Assembly: GCF_029784155.1 (NCBI RefSeq) | Contig: NC_073692.1 | Span: forward strand, 321,343,906 to 321,407,905 | Reading direction: 5' to 3' | Source of the DNA: Uranotaenia lowii | Lineage: Eukaryota > Arthropoda > Insecta > Diptera > Culicidae | Length of the DNA: 64,000 nucleotides | In this document: positions 23,699 through 35,449 of the stretch, in pieces | Layout of the letters: each line of letters starts with the position of its first letter | How positions within the stretch are numbered: position 1 is the first letter of the stretch | The notes under the pieces: generated by a model | Database searches by the model: none | Told to the model about the DNA's origin: nothing | Seen by the model: only the letters and a program-made list of their open reading frames with translations | Made by a program: the position numbers and the translations under genes

Positions 23699-24619
23699 GC
23701 TTGACAATAGCCCAGTATTTCTCAATTGGGCGGAGCTCTGGCGTGTTGGGAGGGTTCTTGTCCTTGGGAACCACCTGCACGTTGTTGGCGGCGTACCACT
23801 CCATGGCCTTTTTACCGTAATGGCAAGATGCCAAATCTTCAAACACTCTTTCACGTATCTAAACTTCTTGGTTGACAGTTCCGGAAGCTATGAAAATGCT
23901 GCTTTTCTAGCCACAGGTACAGATGGCTTGCCAAACCAGATATTTCTTCGCGAACTTTGACAGCTTCATGTGCTTGAAAATATCTGCTACGTTTCCCCTT
24001 CCTTTTGCCGTATAAAACGCCTGTCCCGGAAGCTGCTTGTAGTCGGCTTTGACGTAGGTTTCGTCGTCCATTACAACAGTCAAACTTCGTCAGCATCGTC
24101 GCATTTTGTTAATCATCGCGATTTGGAGTCACTACCTTCTTGTAAGTCGATAAGCTCGTTTTGTAAGCTCGTTTTTTGGCTCGATGCACGGTTGTAGACG
24201 ATACACCCAGCTTATTGCGGCATCTCGGAGAGAGAGGTTAGGTTTTCGCTTGAAACTACCGGCAACTCTCTTTGTCGTCTCAGCGGCTTCCGGTTTTCGA
24301 TTTCCCTCCGATCCAGACTTCCTGGCTGTTCCCTAAACACTTTAAATACATTTGTAACGGTTGATTTGGCAACTTTTAGCAATTTTACCAGCTTTGCGTG
24401 CGAGTTGCTCGGATTTTCGCGATGCGCGAGTAAAATTTTGATACGCTGCTCCTCTTTCTTGGACGGCATTTTGACAACTGAAGAGTGAATTCCAAAATCA
24501 AAATAGGAGCAACACACACACAACTTCAAAATGAGGAGTGTTAAGGTTTTTTAAATGCAAAATTGAAAGAAATACGTCAAGTTGACATTGATGAAATTTT
24601 GACCGTATCACCCTTTAAT

Positions 24620-25070
24620 CAAACTTCAATCGGAAATCCCATCAAGATTATTTTTTTGATATTTCTTGATTTGAAAATGCTCAGAATTTCCATCACGACT
24701 AGAAACTCAAACTTTTTATTGGAACTTCCATTGCAATAAAACTTCAGTCGGAACTCCCTTCACGACTGGAAACTCAAGCCTTTGATAGGTGTAGCTCTCG
24801 TCGCTATCAAACTTCAGTCGAAATTTCCATCATGACTGGAATCTGAAGCTTTTCTTGGAACTCCCATTGCATTCAAACTTCGGTCGGAACTCCCATCTCA
24901 ACTGGAAAACTCCAGCCTTTGATTAGAACTCCCATCGCATTCAAACTTCGGTTGGAACTCCAATAACGACTAGAATCTCAAGCTTAAGATTGGAACTCCC
25001 ATGCCAACCAAATTTCAGTCGAAATTCTTATCTCGAATGGAAAATTTATTAGTTATCAACGTTATCAAAG
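24620..25070. repeat. Minisatellite with a unit of about 67 bp
   Basis: About six to seven diverged units are marked by AAACTTCAGTCGGAACTCCC and ACGACTGGAAACTCAAGC. Unit starts lie near 24627, 24739, 24811, 24877, 24943 and 25010. The array directly abuts the ITmD37E element on its left and the 57-bp minisatellite on its right. Confidence 0.75.
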
Positions 25071-25104
25071 AAACAATCAGAAATTTTTCATGTTGGTCAT
25101 CTCA

Positions 25105-28100
25105 AGCCAACATGAATTATGTTAGTCCTCCTGATCCAACGTAAATTCGTGAAGAGAACCTTCAAAACACTCCTCATGTTGGTCCCCACGATCCAACGTG
25201 AATTTATGAAATGAACCTTCAGAACACTCTTCGTGTGGGTCCTCCTGATCACAAGTAAAATTGTGAAGTGTACCTTCAGAACACTCCTTATGTGTGAAGT
25301 GAACTTTCAGAACGCTCCTCATGTTGGTCATCCCGATCCAATGAAAATTCGTGAAGTGAGCCTTCAGAAAACTCCGCATGTTGGTCCTCTCGATCCAACG
25401 AAAATTCGTGAAGTGAGCCTTAAGGACACTCCTCATGTTGGTCCTCTAGATCCAACGTAAATTCGTGAAGTGAACCTTCAGAACACTTCTCATGTTGGTC
25501 ATCCCGATCTAACGAAAATTCGTGAAGTGAACCTTCAAAACACTCCTCATGTTGGTCCCCCCGATTCAACGCAAATTCGTGAAGCGAACCTTCAGAACAC
25601 TCCTCAAGTTGGTCCTCCCGACCCAACGAAAATTTATGAAGTGAACCATCAGAACACTTCTCATTTCGGTCCTCCCGATTCAAAGTAAATTCTTGAAGTG
25701 AACACTCCTCAAGTTGGTCATCCTGATCCACCGTAAAGTTATGAAGTGAACCTCCAGAACACTCATCATGTTGGTCCTCCTGGTCCAACGAAAATTCGTG
25801 AAGTTAACCTTCAAAACACTTCGCATGTCGGTCCTCCCGATTCAACGCAAATTCGTGAAGTGAACCTTCAGATCACTCCTCATGTTGGTCCTCTCGATCC
25901 AACGTATTTTTGTGAAGTGTACCCTCAGAACACTCCTCATGTTGGTCCTCCCGATCCAACGTAAATTCGTGAAATGAACCTTCAAAACACTTCTCATGTT
26001 GGTCATCCCGATCCAACGTAAATCCTTGAAGTGAACCTTCAGACCACTTCTCATGTTGGTCCTTCTGATCCAACAAAAATTCGTGAAATAAACCTTCAGA
26101 AAACTCCTCATGTTGGTCATGCTGATCCAACGAAAATTCGTTAATTTTACCTTCAGAACACTCCTCATGTTGGTCCTCCCGATCCAACGTAAATTTGTTA
26201 AGTGAACCTTCAGAACACTTCTCATAATAGTCATCCCGGTCCAACGTAAATTCGTGAAGTGAACCTTCAGATCGCTCTGCATGTTGATCAACCCGATCCA
26301 ACGAAAATTCTTGAAGTGAACCTTCAGATCACTTCTCATACCGGTCCTCCCGGTTCAAAGTAAATTCTTGAAATGAACCTTTAGAAAACTCCATACGTTA
26401 ATCCTCCTGATCCAACAAAAAATCGTGAAGTAAACCTTCAAAACACTTCTCATGTTGGTCCTCTCAATTCAACGAAAATTCGTGAACCTACAGAACAATC
26501 CTCATGTTAGTCCTCTCGATCCAACGTAAATTCGTGAAGTGAGCCTTCAGAAAACTCCTCATGTTGGTCCACCTGATCTAACAAAAATTCGTGAAGTGAA
26601 CGTTTAGAAAACTCCTCATGTTGGTCCTTCCGATTCAACAAAAAATCGTGAAGTAAACCTTCAGAACACTCCTCATGTTGGTTCTCCTAATCCAACGTTA
26701 ACTCGTGAAGAGAACCTACAGAATACTTGTCATGTTGGTTATCCCGATCCAACGTAAATTCTTGAAGAGAACCTTCAGAAAACTCCTTATGTTGGTCCTT
26801 CTGATCCACCGTAAATTCGTGAAGGGAACCTTTAGAAAACTCCCCATGTTGGTCCTTCCGATCCAACGTAAATTCGTGAAGTGCACCTTCAGAACACTCC
26901 TCATGTTGGTCATCCTGGTCCAACGTAAATTTATTAAGTGAACCTTTAGAACACTCTTCATGTTGGTCATCCCGATCCAAACTAAAATCTTGAATTGAAC
27001 CTTCAGAACACTCCTCATGTTGGTCCTTCCGATTCAAAAAAACTTCGTGTCGCGAAGTGAATTTTCAAAACACTCCTCCTGATCCAACGTAAATTTATGA
27101 AGTGAACCATCAGGACACTCCTTATGTTGGTCGTCCCGATCCAACGAAAATTCATGAAGTGAACCTTCAGAACACTCCTCAAGTTAGTCCTCCTGATCCA
27201 ACGTAATTTCGTGAAGTGAAACTTCAGAACTCTCCTCATGTTAGCCCTCCCGATCCAACGGAAATTCGTGAAGGGAACCTTCATAAAATTCCTTATGTTG
27301 GTCCTCCCGATCCAAAGAAAATTCGCGAAGTGAACCTTCAGAACACTCCTCAAGTTGGTCCTCCTGGTCCAACTAACATTTATCAAGTGAACTTTCAGAA
27401 CAATCGTCATGTTGTTCCTCCTGATCCGAAGTAAAATTTCGAAGTGAACCTTCAGAACACCTCTCATGTTGGTCCTCCTGATCCAATATAAATCTATGAA
27501 GTAAACCTTCCGAACACTCCTCATGTTGGTCCTTCCGATCCGCCAAAAATTCGTGAAGTGAACCTTTAGAAAATTCCTCACGTTGGTCCTCCGGATCCAA
27601 CATAAATTCTTGAAGTGAGCCATCAGAACACTACTCACGGTGTGGTCCTCCCGATCCAACGAAAATTCGTGAAATGAACCTTCATGTTGATTCTCCTGCT
27701 CAAAAGTAAAATTGTGAAGTGTACTTCTAGAAACACTCCTCATGATGGTCCTTCTGATCCATCGTAAATTCGTGAAGTTAAACTTAAGAACGCTTTTCAT
27801 GTTGGTCCTCCCGATCCAACGTTAATTTATGAAGTGATCCTTCAGAACACTCCTCATGTTGGCCCTCCTGATCCAACGTAAATTCTTGAAATAAACCTTC
27901 AGAACATTCCTCATGTTAGTCTTTCTGATCCAACGTAAATTCGTGAACTATACCTTCAGAACACTCCTCATGTAGGTCCTCCCGATCCAATGTAGATTCG
28001 TGAAGTGAACTATAGAACACTCCTCATGTTGGTCCTCCAGATCCAACGATAATTCGTGAAGCGAAACTTCAGAACACTTCTTATGTTGGTCATTCCGATC

Positions 28101-28405
28101 CAACGAAAAATCGTAAAGTGAGCCTTCAGAACACTCCTCATGTTGGTCCTCCCGATCCAACGAAAATTTATGAAGTGAACCTTCAGAACACTCCTCATGT
28201 TGGTCACCCCAATCCAACGAAAATTCGTGAAGGAAACCTTCAGAACACTCCTCATGTCGGTCCTCCCGATCCAACGTAAATTCGTGAAGAGAACCTTAAG
28301 AACACTCTTCTCGTTGGTCATCCCGATCTGACAAATATTTATTACGTGAATCTTCAGAACACTCCTCATGTTGGTCCTCGTGATCCAACGTAAATTTATA
28401 AAATC
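25105..28405. repeat. Large minisatellite, 57-bp unit, about 58 copies
   Basis: The unit consists of GTGAAGTGAACCTTCAGAAC, ACTCCTCATGTTGGTCCTCC and CGATCCAACGTAAATTC. The period of 57 is a multiple of three, so several frames stay open over many units. On the minus strand these give 19-residue repeats of DREDQHEECSEGSLHEFTL and IGRTNMRSVLKVHFTNLRW types (up to 261 codons, 27015-27800). On the plus strand there is REVNLQNTPHVGPPDPTKI. Frames are broken at irregular places, and single units are shortened near 25270-25310, 27050 and 27690. I regard it as a non-coding satellite; descent from a repeat-protein exon is possible but unsupported. Confidence 0.92.
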
Positions 28406-28965
28406 AACCGTTGTTCGATGGTATCATGAAACATCTTTTTGATTACTTAACTGAAAGTTTATTAACCACAAAGCTATAATATCTCTGTTATAAAGTTTCT
28501 ATAGATTGCATTTTTTTTTAAATTTTCTATGAAAGGATTCAAAGATCTGTTTTTATGCTGTGGAAATCTTTAGATTCTTCTTAGATTTTACGTTTCGCGT
28601 GTATGCGCGTATTACTGAGATCGAACTTTCACTTCATTTAACAAATTGTACGTTATAGAACGCTGCGATATTTGACATAAATGGCTGCTTCCATATGTTT
28701 TTTATCTTTACGTGATCATCAGCTAAGTATCGATGTTAAAAATGAGATCAGTGAGTTGATTTCTGAATAAGAGCAATGAGTTGGAATTTTCCATGGAAAT
28801 TTTTATAGATATATTTTCATACAAATATTTGAATGATACAAGTAAAAGGTGTATACGATTTTAATGGTTTTTTTTATTGAAACCCCGTTGTTTAATTTTT
28901 CGATACAACTGGCGATTTAACAGATGATTTTTTTTTTAAATTGTAAGAACACATATTTTTATTAA
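28406..28965. other. AT-rich DNA right of the minisatellite
   Basis: No gene, repeat or element boundary was recognised in this stretch. Confidence 0.4.
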
Positions 28966-29265
28966 ATTCAAAACATTCATTCCGAATGATTGGTAAAACT
29001 ATATCCCGAAATTTTTGGATATTTTGAATCCTCCGTGAATTTTGGACACCTGATCGAGGGTTTTAACCGAACGGAAGTACCCTAATTATCGGAAATGAAC
29101 ATTTCATGCTGCCATCCGGATGACTCCCTAATCGATATGCACGATACGTACAACATATTCACGCACCAATGCGGGCAAGTTTTTGGTGGGATTCGAACTT
29201 GCGTTTGCCCATACGCAAGCCAGAAACTCTACAAGGAACGACATAATTACGAATTACGCCCCAGC
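28966..29265 (-). mobile_element. Probable tRNA-related SINE, minus strand
   Basis: On the minus strand, GCAAGTTCGAATCCCACC (about 29185-29202) is a good pol III B box, with an A-box-like TAGCTGCTGGGG about 80 nt upstream (near 29270). No cloverleaf fold or target duplication was established, so the borders are estimates. Confidence 0.4.
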
Positions 29266-30000
29266 AGCTACAGACCCTAGCCGCGCATGGGGAAAAGGAA
29301 ACATCAACTAGCTTTTTTCAAGTTATCATGCTACCCAACCTCGCCTTTCAATCGTCCCCTGGAACAGCCCGTTCGAGTTCTTCCAACTTCGTTTTTTAAC
29401 CTTCTTTCATCAACAAAGGCGGACGGGCGGCACCTTAATTTGAATGAGGGTCAAAGTCATAGAACATCAAAATCAAGGAAGATCAGCGAGGCGTGAATGT
29501 TTTTTTTTTCGCCCAACTTCTTCTTTCTTCAAATGCTGGCACAAAGGATGAACGACGACGACGACGAAGACGAATCATCATTATTCGAAGGTGACGGGAC
29601 CCTTCGTTGGTTTTTTCGCTTACAAGAACACCAACTCCAAGTCTGGAGTTTCAACGAATTTTTACTTTGGGACCCACAAATTGAACAGTTTTTCGGTGAA
29701 CTTGTCTGCATTTTGGCCACTATATTGAGCTCATTTCACCATAAATCTCTTCTTTGGGTTCAAAACGGCGGAATCTGTCCTCGAAACGCGTGTCATTCCA
29801 AAAGTAGTTTCTGTCTCCTACCTCAGAAAACCCTTTTCTGTGGAATACAGCAAAAAAAAAACAGAAAAACGATCGATCCCATTTTGAATCTCTTACGGTC
29901 GATCGAATTCGGAACGGGTCGTCGCGCAGCACGGGGAGAGATCATCGACGAGGGGGTTTTGTGTGCATAAAAATACGAGGAAAATATATAAATAAAAATG
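29266..30000. other. GC-richer island with a 157-codon open frame
   Basis: Composition is more balanced than the surroundings. A plus-strand ATG frame at 29497-29970 (157 codons) includes an acidic run MNDDDDEDESSLFEGDG from a (GAC)n tract. I recognise no domain. Overlapping minus-strand frames of similar size weaken the coding case. It could be an exon of the gene starting at 11804, but no acceptor or donor stands out. Confidence 0.2.
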
Positions 30001-30609
30001 CATTCGTCAGGCGGCTTTTCTGAATTTTTCCTTTTTTTCCATTCTAGAAGTGCAGAACTCTGGGCTGACAACGAAGCAAAAAACTAACTGGACATGTAGC
30101 ATGATGCTACCCATAAAATCAGCATAAAAAATAAGCAAAAGAATATCAAATAAGATGCCCGTTTCCAATGGGAGTTTTGAAAAAAAAATCGGAGCAAAAC
30201 AGCTCGGCAATATTGGTCCGTTGCAAACCGGCTTCTGGATTGTTAAATGGTGGGGACAGTTTTTCTGGCCGATCCTTGTGTATATTTTTTGTGACTCTTA
30301 CAGATCTACCCGCAAAGTACCCCCTTGAAAATGTTGGTATTGACGATTGGTATTGGATATTGGAACAGTCCGCAAATTATGCGTTTTCAAGTACTGAAAA
30401 TTTGAGCTTCATAGAATTTTGCAGTTGAATCAATGACTCTATGAATTCTAAATGAAGCCTAAATTTAGTCGACTTTGTCAAAATCGATATGAGAATAAAC
30501 ATTAAAAATTCCTAAAAGATCAGTTAAGGGCAAAATGCTATACAGTTTAGCACTATGAGATCTATGTGGGGTTATCGTTTATTTCAGAAAATTTCAAATT
30601 GTATGCTTT
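30001..30609. other. AT-rich DNA, no recognised feature
   Basis: I see only chance open frames here, such as an 86-codon frame at 30168, and no repeat or element boundary. Confidence 0.4.
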
Positions 30610-31103
30610 CTAATTTGTTTAAATTTCAGTAAAACGCTATGTATGTATGTATGTATATGATCTGGGGGAAAATTTTTTCGTAAATGGTGCATTCTGGGAA
30701 GAAAATTTTGGAGAATTTGTTCTATCTGGGGTTTGATTTCGTGTATTTGTCAATCTAAGAGAAAATCAATCCTGGTAAATGTATTCAGGCGTTAGGGATA
30801 TAATCATCTTTTTAACCAGGCATTCAATGGATAAACATTAGTTTTTGGATAAATTTCTAATTTGTTTAAATTTCAGTAAAACGCTATGTATGTATGTATG
30901 TATATGATCTGGGGGAAAATTTTTTCGTAAATGGTGAATTCTGGGAAGAAAATTTTGGAGAATTTGTTCTATCTGGGGTTTGATTTCGTGTATTTGTCAA
31001 TCTAAGAGAAAATCAATCCTGGTAAATGTATTCAGGCGTTAGGGATATAATCGTCTTTTTAACCAGGCATTCAATGGATAAACATTAGTTTTTGGATAAA
31101 TAT
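30610..31103 (+). repeat. Recent 247-bp tandem duplication
   Basis: The block starting CTAATTTGTTTAAATTTCAG at 30610 recurs at 30857. I see only about two differences: GTGCATTC versus GTGAATTC, and ATAATCATC versus ATAATCGTC. Each copy holds a (GTAT)n run. Such identity points to a recent duplication or an assembly artefact. Confidence 0.9.
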
Positions 31104-31239
31104 TAGTTATATCGTGATGAATTGTGATCACCATTTACTTAGTTGAAAACCATGTCTTTTTGAACTCAAGAGATCCATCCCATAGGTAACATTTAAGAAA
31201 ACTATTCTAGAAAAGTTGAGATAAACCATTATTGCTCTG

Positions 31240-31530
31240 AAATTGTGCCATTCATATCATTCTTCAAAGATTGAATTTCTGTCTGTCTGTTCCTTATAGA
31301 CTCGGATAAAACTGAACCGATGTACATGAAATTTGGCAAGTGAGGGTAATGAAGGCCAGGGAAGGTTCCTATCATGGTTTGAGATCTTTCCTTCTCTCAG
31401 GAAGGGAGGAGGAGGCCTCCCAAACGAGAGACGAATGTTTGCAAAACTCAAGAACCGATCAAGCAAACCGTTTATATATTATTATGTTGATATATTACGT
31501 TATTTACGTTATTATTATTAGGACTAAACA
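31240..31530 (+). mobile_element. Fragment related to the Helitron-like internal units
   Basis: CTGTCTGTCTGTTCC, followed by ACTGAACCGATGTACATGAA and AAGGTTCCTATCATGGTTTG, matches words in the elements at 5.4 kb and 17.0 kb. No ends were found. Confidence 0.4.
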
Positions 31531-32289
31531 ATCACGATCATAACTAGAAATATTATAATTTTTACTATAAAAGTGTTCTTCTTCGATGTATAGTGCAGTT
31601 TAAATGTTTGTTTATGCTTGAGAAATGAGCGTCCAGATTTCATGGCTACCGAGTAAGGGTATACCACACCTGCGATGTTGATACGCAATGTCGTCAATAG
31701 ATGACAGTGTAAACGTTTTGCTAAAAATCGCCCAGATTTTCTTTAGAGTGTGCTGTCTGTTTGTCTGTGCTTCATTATGCATTGAATTATTTTCATAAGA
31801 TTTCAATAAAGGTAGTGAAACAATTTTTTTGCATGACCCGTTAAAAATATACGAAAACGCTCGAACTTTGTAAAAAAAATTGAAACTTTTCCTAGTCGGT
31901 ATACGATTGAATTTTTAAAATTTTCCACTCCGGGAATATTGCAATTAAATTTCCCATTAGGGTGATTAATTTTCCAATATACGCTCCTACTGGCAGTGTA
32001 ACTTACTAATCTTCAATTTTTAACATTATTACTTTTATTCAATGTTAAACCTATTACTTCCTATTTTTTCGCTGAAAAAAATCACAGAACTTTGTCTTAC
32101 TTTACATATCTACCACTTTAGTTCTACGAATAACTTTATTTCTTGAAAACAGTCTTTTTTTTCTCCAAAATTGCAAAACCACATGGGCCACTTTTTTTTT
32201 AAATGAACACACACATATGGAATCTCAGTGAAACTTCATGTTTCTTTAAAGAGATCTAAATTCTACTTAAGACTAAAGCGTATATATTT
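31531..32289. other. AT-rich DNA, no recognised feature
   Basis: No gene or transposon end was seen. Confidence 0.4.
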
Positions 32290-32412
32290 CTAGAATATAA
32301 TGGCTAGCATCTTATCAATGCTAACACCGTGACTATGCCGTGACTGAGACTCGATCTCATGACCTCTGGCTCAGAAGAATGAAACGCTATCCTCTAGGCC
32401 GCGGTCGGCGGC
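32290..32412 (-). mobile_element. tRNA-derived SINE head, minus strand
   Basis: Read on the minus strand from about 32409, GCCGACCGCGGCCTAGAGGA and ATAGCG give an A-box-like block, and GAGATCGAGTCTCA (about 32345-32358) gives a B box. The 5' GCCG can pair with CGGC about 75 nt downstream. The 3' part runs left through ATTGATAAGATGCTAGCC. No target duplication was found. Confidence 0.5.
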
Positions 32413-32892
32413 TTATGTCTTACAGGCACTTAATTACAGTACGTCGTTTTTCCAAACCTTCACCGTTTTATATTTCTTTTTTTCTGCCTTACAAAGGATC
32501 TTTTTTTTCAAAAACAAAATCCATGTTAAATCAATTTTATATTTTTCAAAAAATAGGTCTATTTTCAGTTTTTTCACGTTAAGGTTTTCTAAGATGTAGC
32601 TTTTGACAACTGCTTGTCAAACAGTTGCCATTAGTATGGATTATTAGATTAACATATTTTGAATCATTCTGCGCAAAAAGTAAGTTAAAGTAAGTCTTGT
32701 GTCTTGGCTTGGGTTTAATGCCGATTGAAGTAAACCCCGTCTAAAAGCGGGTTTTAGAGTGTTTATTAAATTCAATTTTTCATTTTTTTTTTCATAAAGA
32801 AACAAATTGAAAACGGACATGAATAACATAGAAAGGCAAAACAAATTTTTAAATCAATTTTCCGTTCCCTATGAAACAAGATTTTTTCTTAT

Positions 32893-33083
32893 TTTTTTTG
32901 TTTCGATTATAGTCGTTTTACCATTTTTATGGCATTCGCGACTTTATCAACGTTGCAGTTGGCGGATCGTTATTGAAAAACTTATCCGGTACAACTGTGT
33001 TCGATGTTTGCTCTTGGGCTCGAATTCGTGGACATCGGCTCAGGAGACAACAGACTTGCCAACTGAGCTATATCACAAGCCCA
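32893..33083 (-). mobile_element. tRNA-derived SINE with 12-bp target duplication, minus strand
   Basis: On the minus strand the head begins near 33083 with GGGCTTGTGATATAGCTCAG (A box TAGCTCAGTTGG) and has a B-box-like AATTCGAGCCC at about 33016-33027. The body runs left and ends in an A-rich tail. ATTTTTTCTTAT occurs on both sides, at 32881-32892 and 33084-33095, and is a clear target duplication. The length of 191 bp fits a SINE moved by a LINE. Confidence 0.8.
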
Positions 33084-35440
33084 CATTTTTTCTTATGATT
33101 ACAATTAAATCAATTTAAATAAAATTAATTCTTAATTCATTATACACTTTTAATTGCAAGTTCCGATTTTGACAGAAAGCATAAATAATAAAATTGAAAT
33201 AAATTGATAATTTCAATTAAGAAAATGCATTTAAATTTTAGAATCTCATTAGCAGTTTGAAACTCTGCAAAACATAAAAACTCTTAATTACAATTTTCAC
33301 TAATTATTCGATTGCCTTCATTTTCATTTCTGTCTAAGACCCACTTTGTCTGTAAATCGTGTATAAAAGTTAACTTTAATAGCGTTCAAAATAAAAGATA
33401 TATCATTAGATTCAGAATTAAAAGCATTACATACTGACATTAAAAATTTAGTTCTCGATAAAACAGTTATTGATATGTGAGTGATTTTTTTTGTTTTGAA
33501 AATTTCACATTTCCGATTTAACGTTCTCAATAAACATTATAACAAATTAAGTCTGAAGATTTGAAATATTACTTTTAAAACTGTTTAATTGTTTTGGAAA
33601 TAATGCAAAATAAAAGCTTCAGAAATGCTGAATGGTCGCATTGAATGGGTTCTGTCTAGGGTCTGTCGATCTTCAGGAAAAAATCGATCTCTAAGATCGA
33701 TTCAGAAGAACGATCGTAGGATCGATCTACCTATAGAAATGAAGCTTGAGGATCGATCTCTGATGGATCGAACTTATCTATTTTGTTTAACTTTTTGTTA
33801 TAAAAAAGAAAGAAAAAAACACAACGTTTCAAATATGCATTAATCTTCTATCTTTGGTAGAAATAAATGCTCATAAGCGCTTTAATTAAGGTCTTCAATA
33901 TATAGAAAAATTCAATATAAAAATTCCGAAAAAAGCCAATATAATTTTAAGCATCGAAATCGACTAAACGCTTACTAATGGTATAATTGACGTTGAATAT
34001 GTAATTAAAATTTGGATCTAAAAAATTCGGCTTAGCGAAAATAAGAATCCAAAAGATCGAATGATGGAATCGAAAATGAACCGATCAAGCCGTTTTTTCT
34101 TCATGCCAAAATATTGATCAAAAAAATCAAACATCTGAGTTGCTGAGATCGATTAATCCTAGTCCTAACCATTCTACTTTGAACTTCATAATTCGCTAAA
34201 ATGACGCTAAATTCATTCAAAAAATTCACTCAAACGAATGAAAAATTAGCTCAGATCGAACAAGTGTAAAACCACAGAGAAGTAAAACTTATAAAAAAAA
34301 AATACAAAAGGGGGAACGTTCAACTTTTCTGGAAAAAAAACATTTTCGATGGATGCCTCATAGTTTTACTATGGTTTTAAGATAAAACAGAATAAAATTT
34401 TGATTTAAGTATCATAACAGAAATTTTGAATTCATTTTTAGCCATTATTGGACATTTACTAAGTTTCGAGATCCACCTCAATAAAAAAATCAATTGTTGT
34501 GAAATTAAAATTTTAAATTTATTTAAAATCTAAATAGAAAACTGCAAAACGATTCGAAAAAAAATGAAAACTTGGTTTTTAATTTTATTGAATTTTAGTC
34601 AAATTTCTGTATTTCCGTAGAACTGTAAAAAAATCAAAGAAGAAACTAATATCTATAAATTTTTCTCAGGTGTCTAGTTACTCGCATTCATCGAGAAAGT
34701 TAATCATTCAATCAAAACTTCTATTTTCAATGTCTTTGTATCATTTTACATTTTTTTTTTTTCAAAAAATTCTACCTTTTTCCAATATTCCCAAATCAGT
34801 CCAAATCAGCTCTTAAATTTTTTTTTGCACATATGTGATGTTTGTTGCTTTATGCTATCGGATATTGATCCATTTTTTCTTATTTTTTAAATTGTTTCTT
34901 TAAAATCGATTTAAAAATTTTTGAATATTGTGCCCTTCAAGGAATAAAAATCAATTTTGTTTTTTTTATACCCTCTTTGTTGCCAATTTGTTACTATTCT
35001 CTACCAACGATTAAAATATAATTTCATTTGTCTCTGAGTTAATAAGGTTTTTTAATAAGATACTTCCATATTTAATTTCAGAATTAAATTTAGGTTTTGA
35101 AATAAAACTCTTGGATCACAATTCATAATGAGAAATTAATTTTAGAATTGATATAAACAACACGATATTTTCGAATCACTTCCTGAATAAATAATATAAC
35201 AGTACATCAGTGTTTTAAATTCAGTTTTAAGTTCACAGCAACTGATCTCTGATGTTTGTTTTTAACGAATATTTGCAAATTAAGAATCATCATAATTTCT
35301 AAGGTATTACTGTGCACTAATTGAAGAAGTTCAGGAAAAATAGATAATTTTTAAAACAAATTCTTTAAATTTTTGTCTATTCAACAACAATGTATTGTAT
35401 TTATTTCTAAAATAAAATTTATATCGAGAGATTCCGTTTG
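33084..35440. other. AT-rich DNA with a GATCGAT cluster
   Basis: This is mostly AT-rich with no gene. At 33666-33771, the words ATCGATCT, GATCGATT, CGATCGT and GATCGATC recur six or so times in about 105 bp, and scattered GATCGA words continue at 34050-34150. Confidence 0.35.
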
Positions 35441-35449
35441 TTTACAAGA

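Larger units (their letters stand above)
22680..24469 (-). pseudogene. ITmD37E transposase pseudogene
   Basis: The protein would cut and rejoin the transposon ends by DDE chemistry. It starts MPSKKEEQRIKILLAHRE (ATG at 24469-24467), followed by a helix-turn-helix-like region. The first catalytic Asp is likely in MDDETY near 24075, in a shifted frame. The second and third lie in DLASCHYG and RPIEKYW on the 23625-23846 frame, with exactly 37 residues between D and E, which defines DD37E. Breaks are frameshifts between the N-terminal, middle and C-terminal parts, a 43-bp tandem duplication at about 23613-23698, and the palindrome insertion. After removing the insertion the C-terminal reading continues as KKVDKVADGR. 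It is not functional. Confidence 0.9.
22553..24615 (-). mobile_element. ITmD37E (Tc1/mariner superfamily) DNA transposon, disrupted
   Basis: Both ends begin AAGGGTGATACGGTCAAAAT (the right end on the complement) and the element is flanked by TA at 22551-22552 and 24616-24617. The inside carries a broken minus-strand DD37E transposase. An 818-bp palindrome (22753-23570) splits the transposase near its C-terminus. Without that insertion and its duplication the element would be about 1.24 kb, a normal size for the group. Confidence 0.9.

Noticed and set aside
27015..27800. 261-codon minus-strand open frame as a gene
   Set aside because: It lies wholly inside the 57-bp minisatellite and is translated repeat units. 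Other frames are equally open, and there is no non-repeat coding sequence at either end.
25105..28405. CRISPR-like array
   Set aside because: Units are contiguous 57-bp repeats with no unique spacers, there are no cas genes, and the DNA is eukaryotic.
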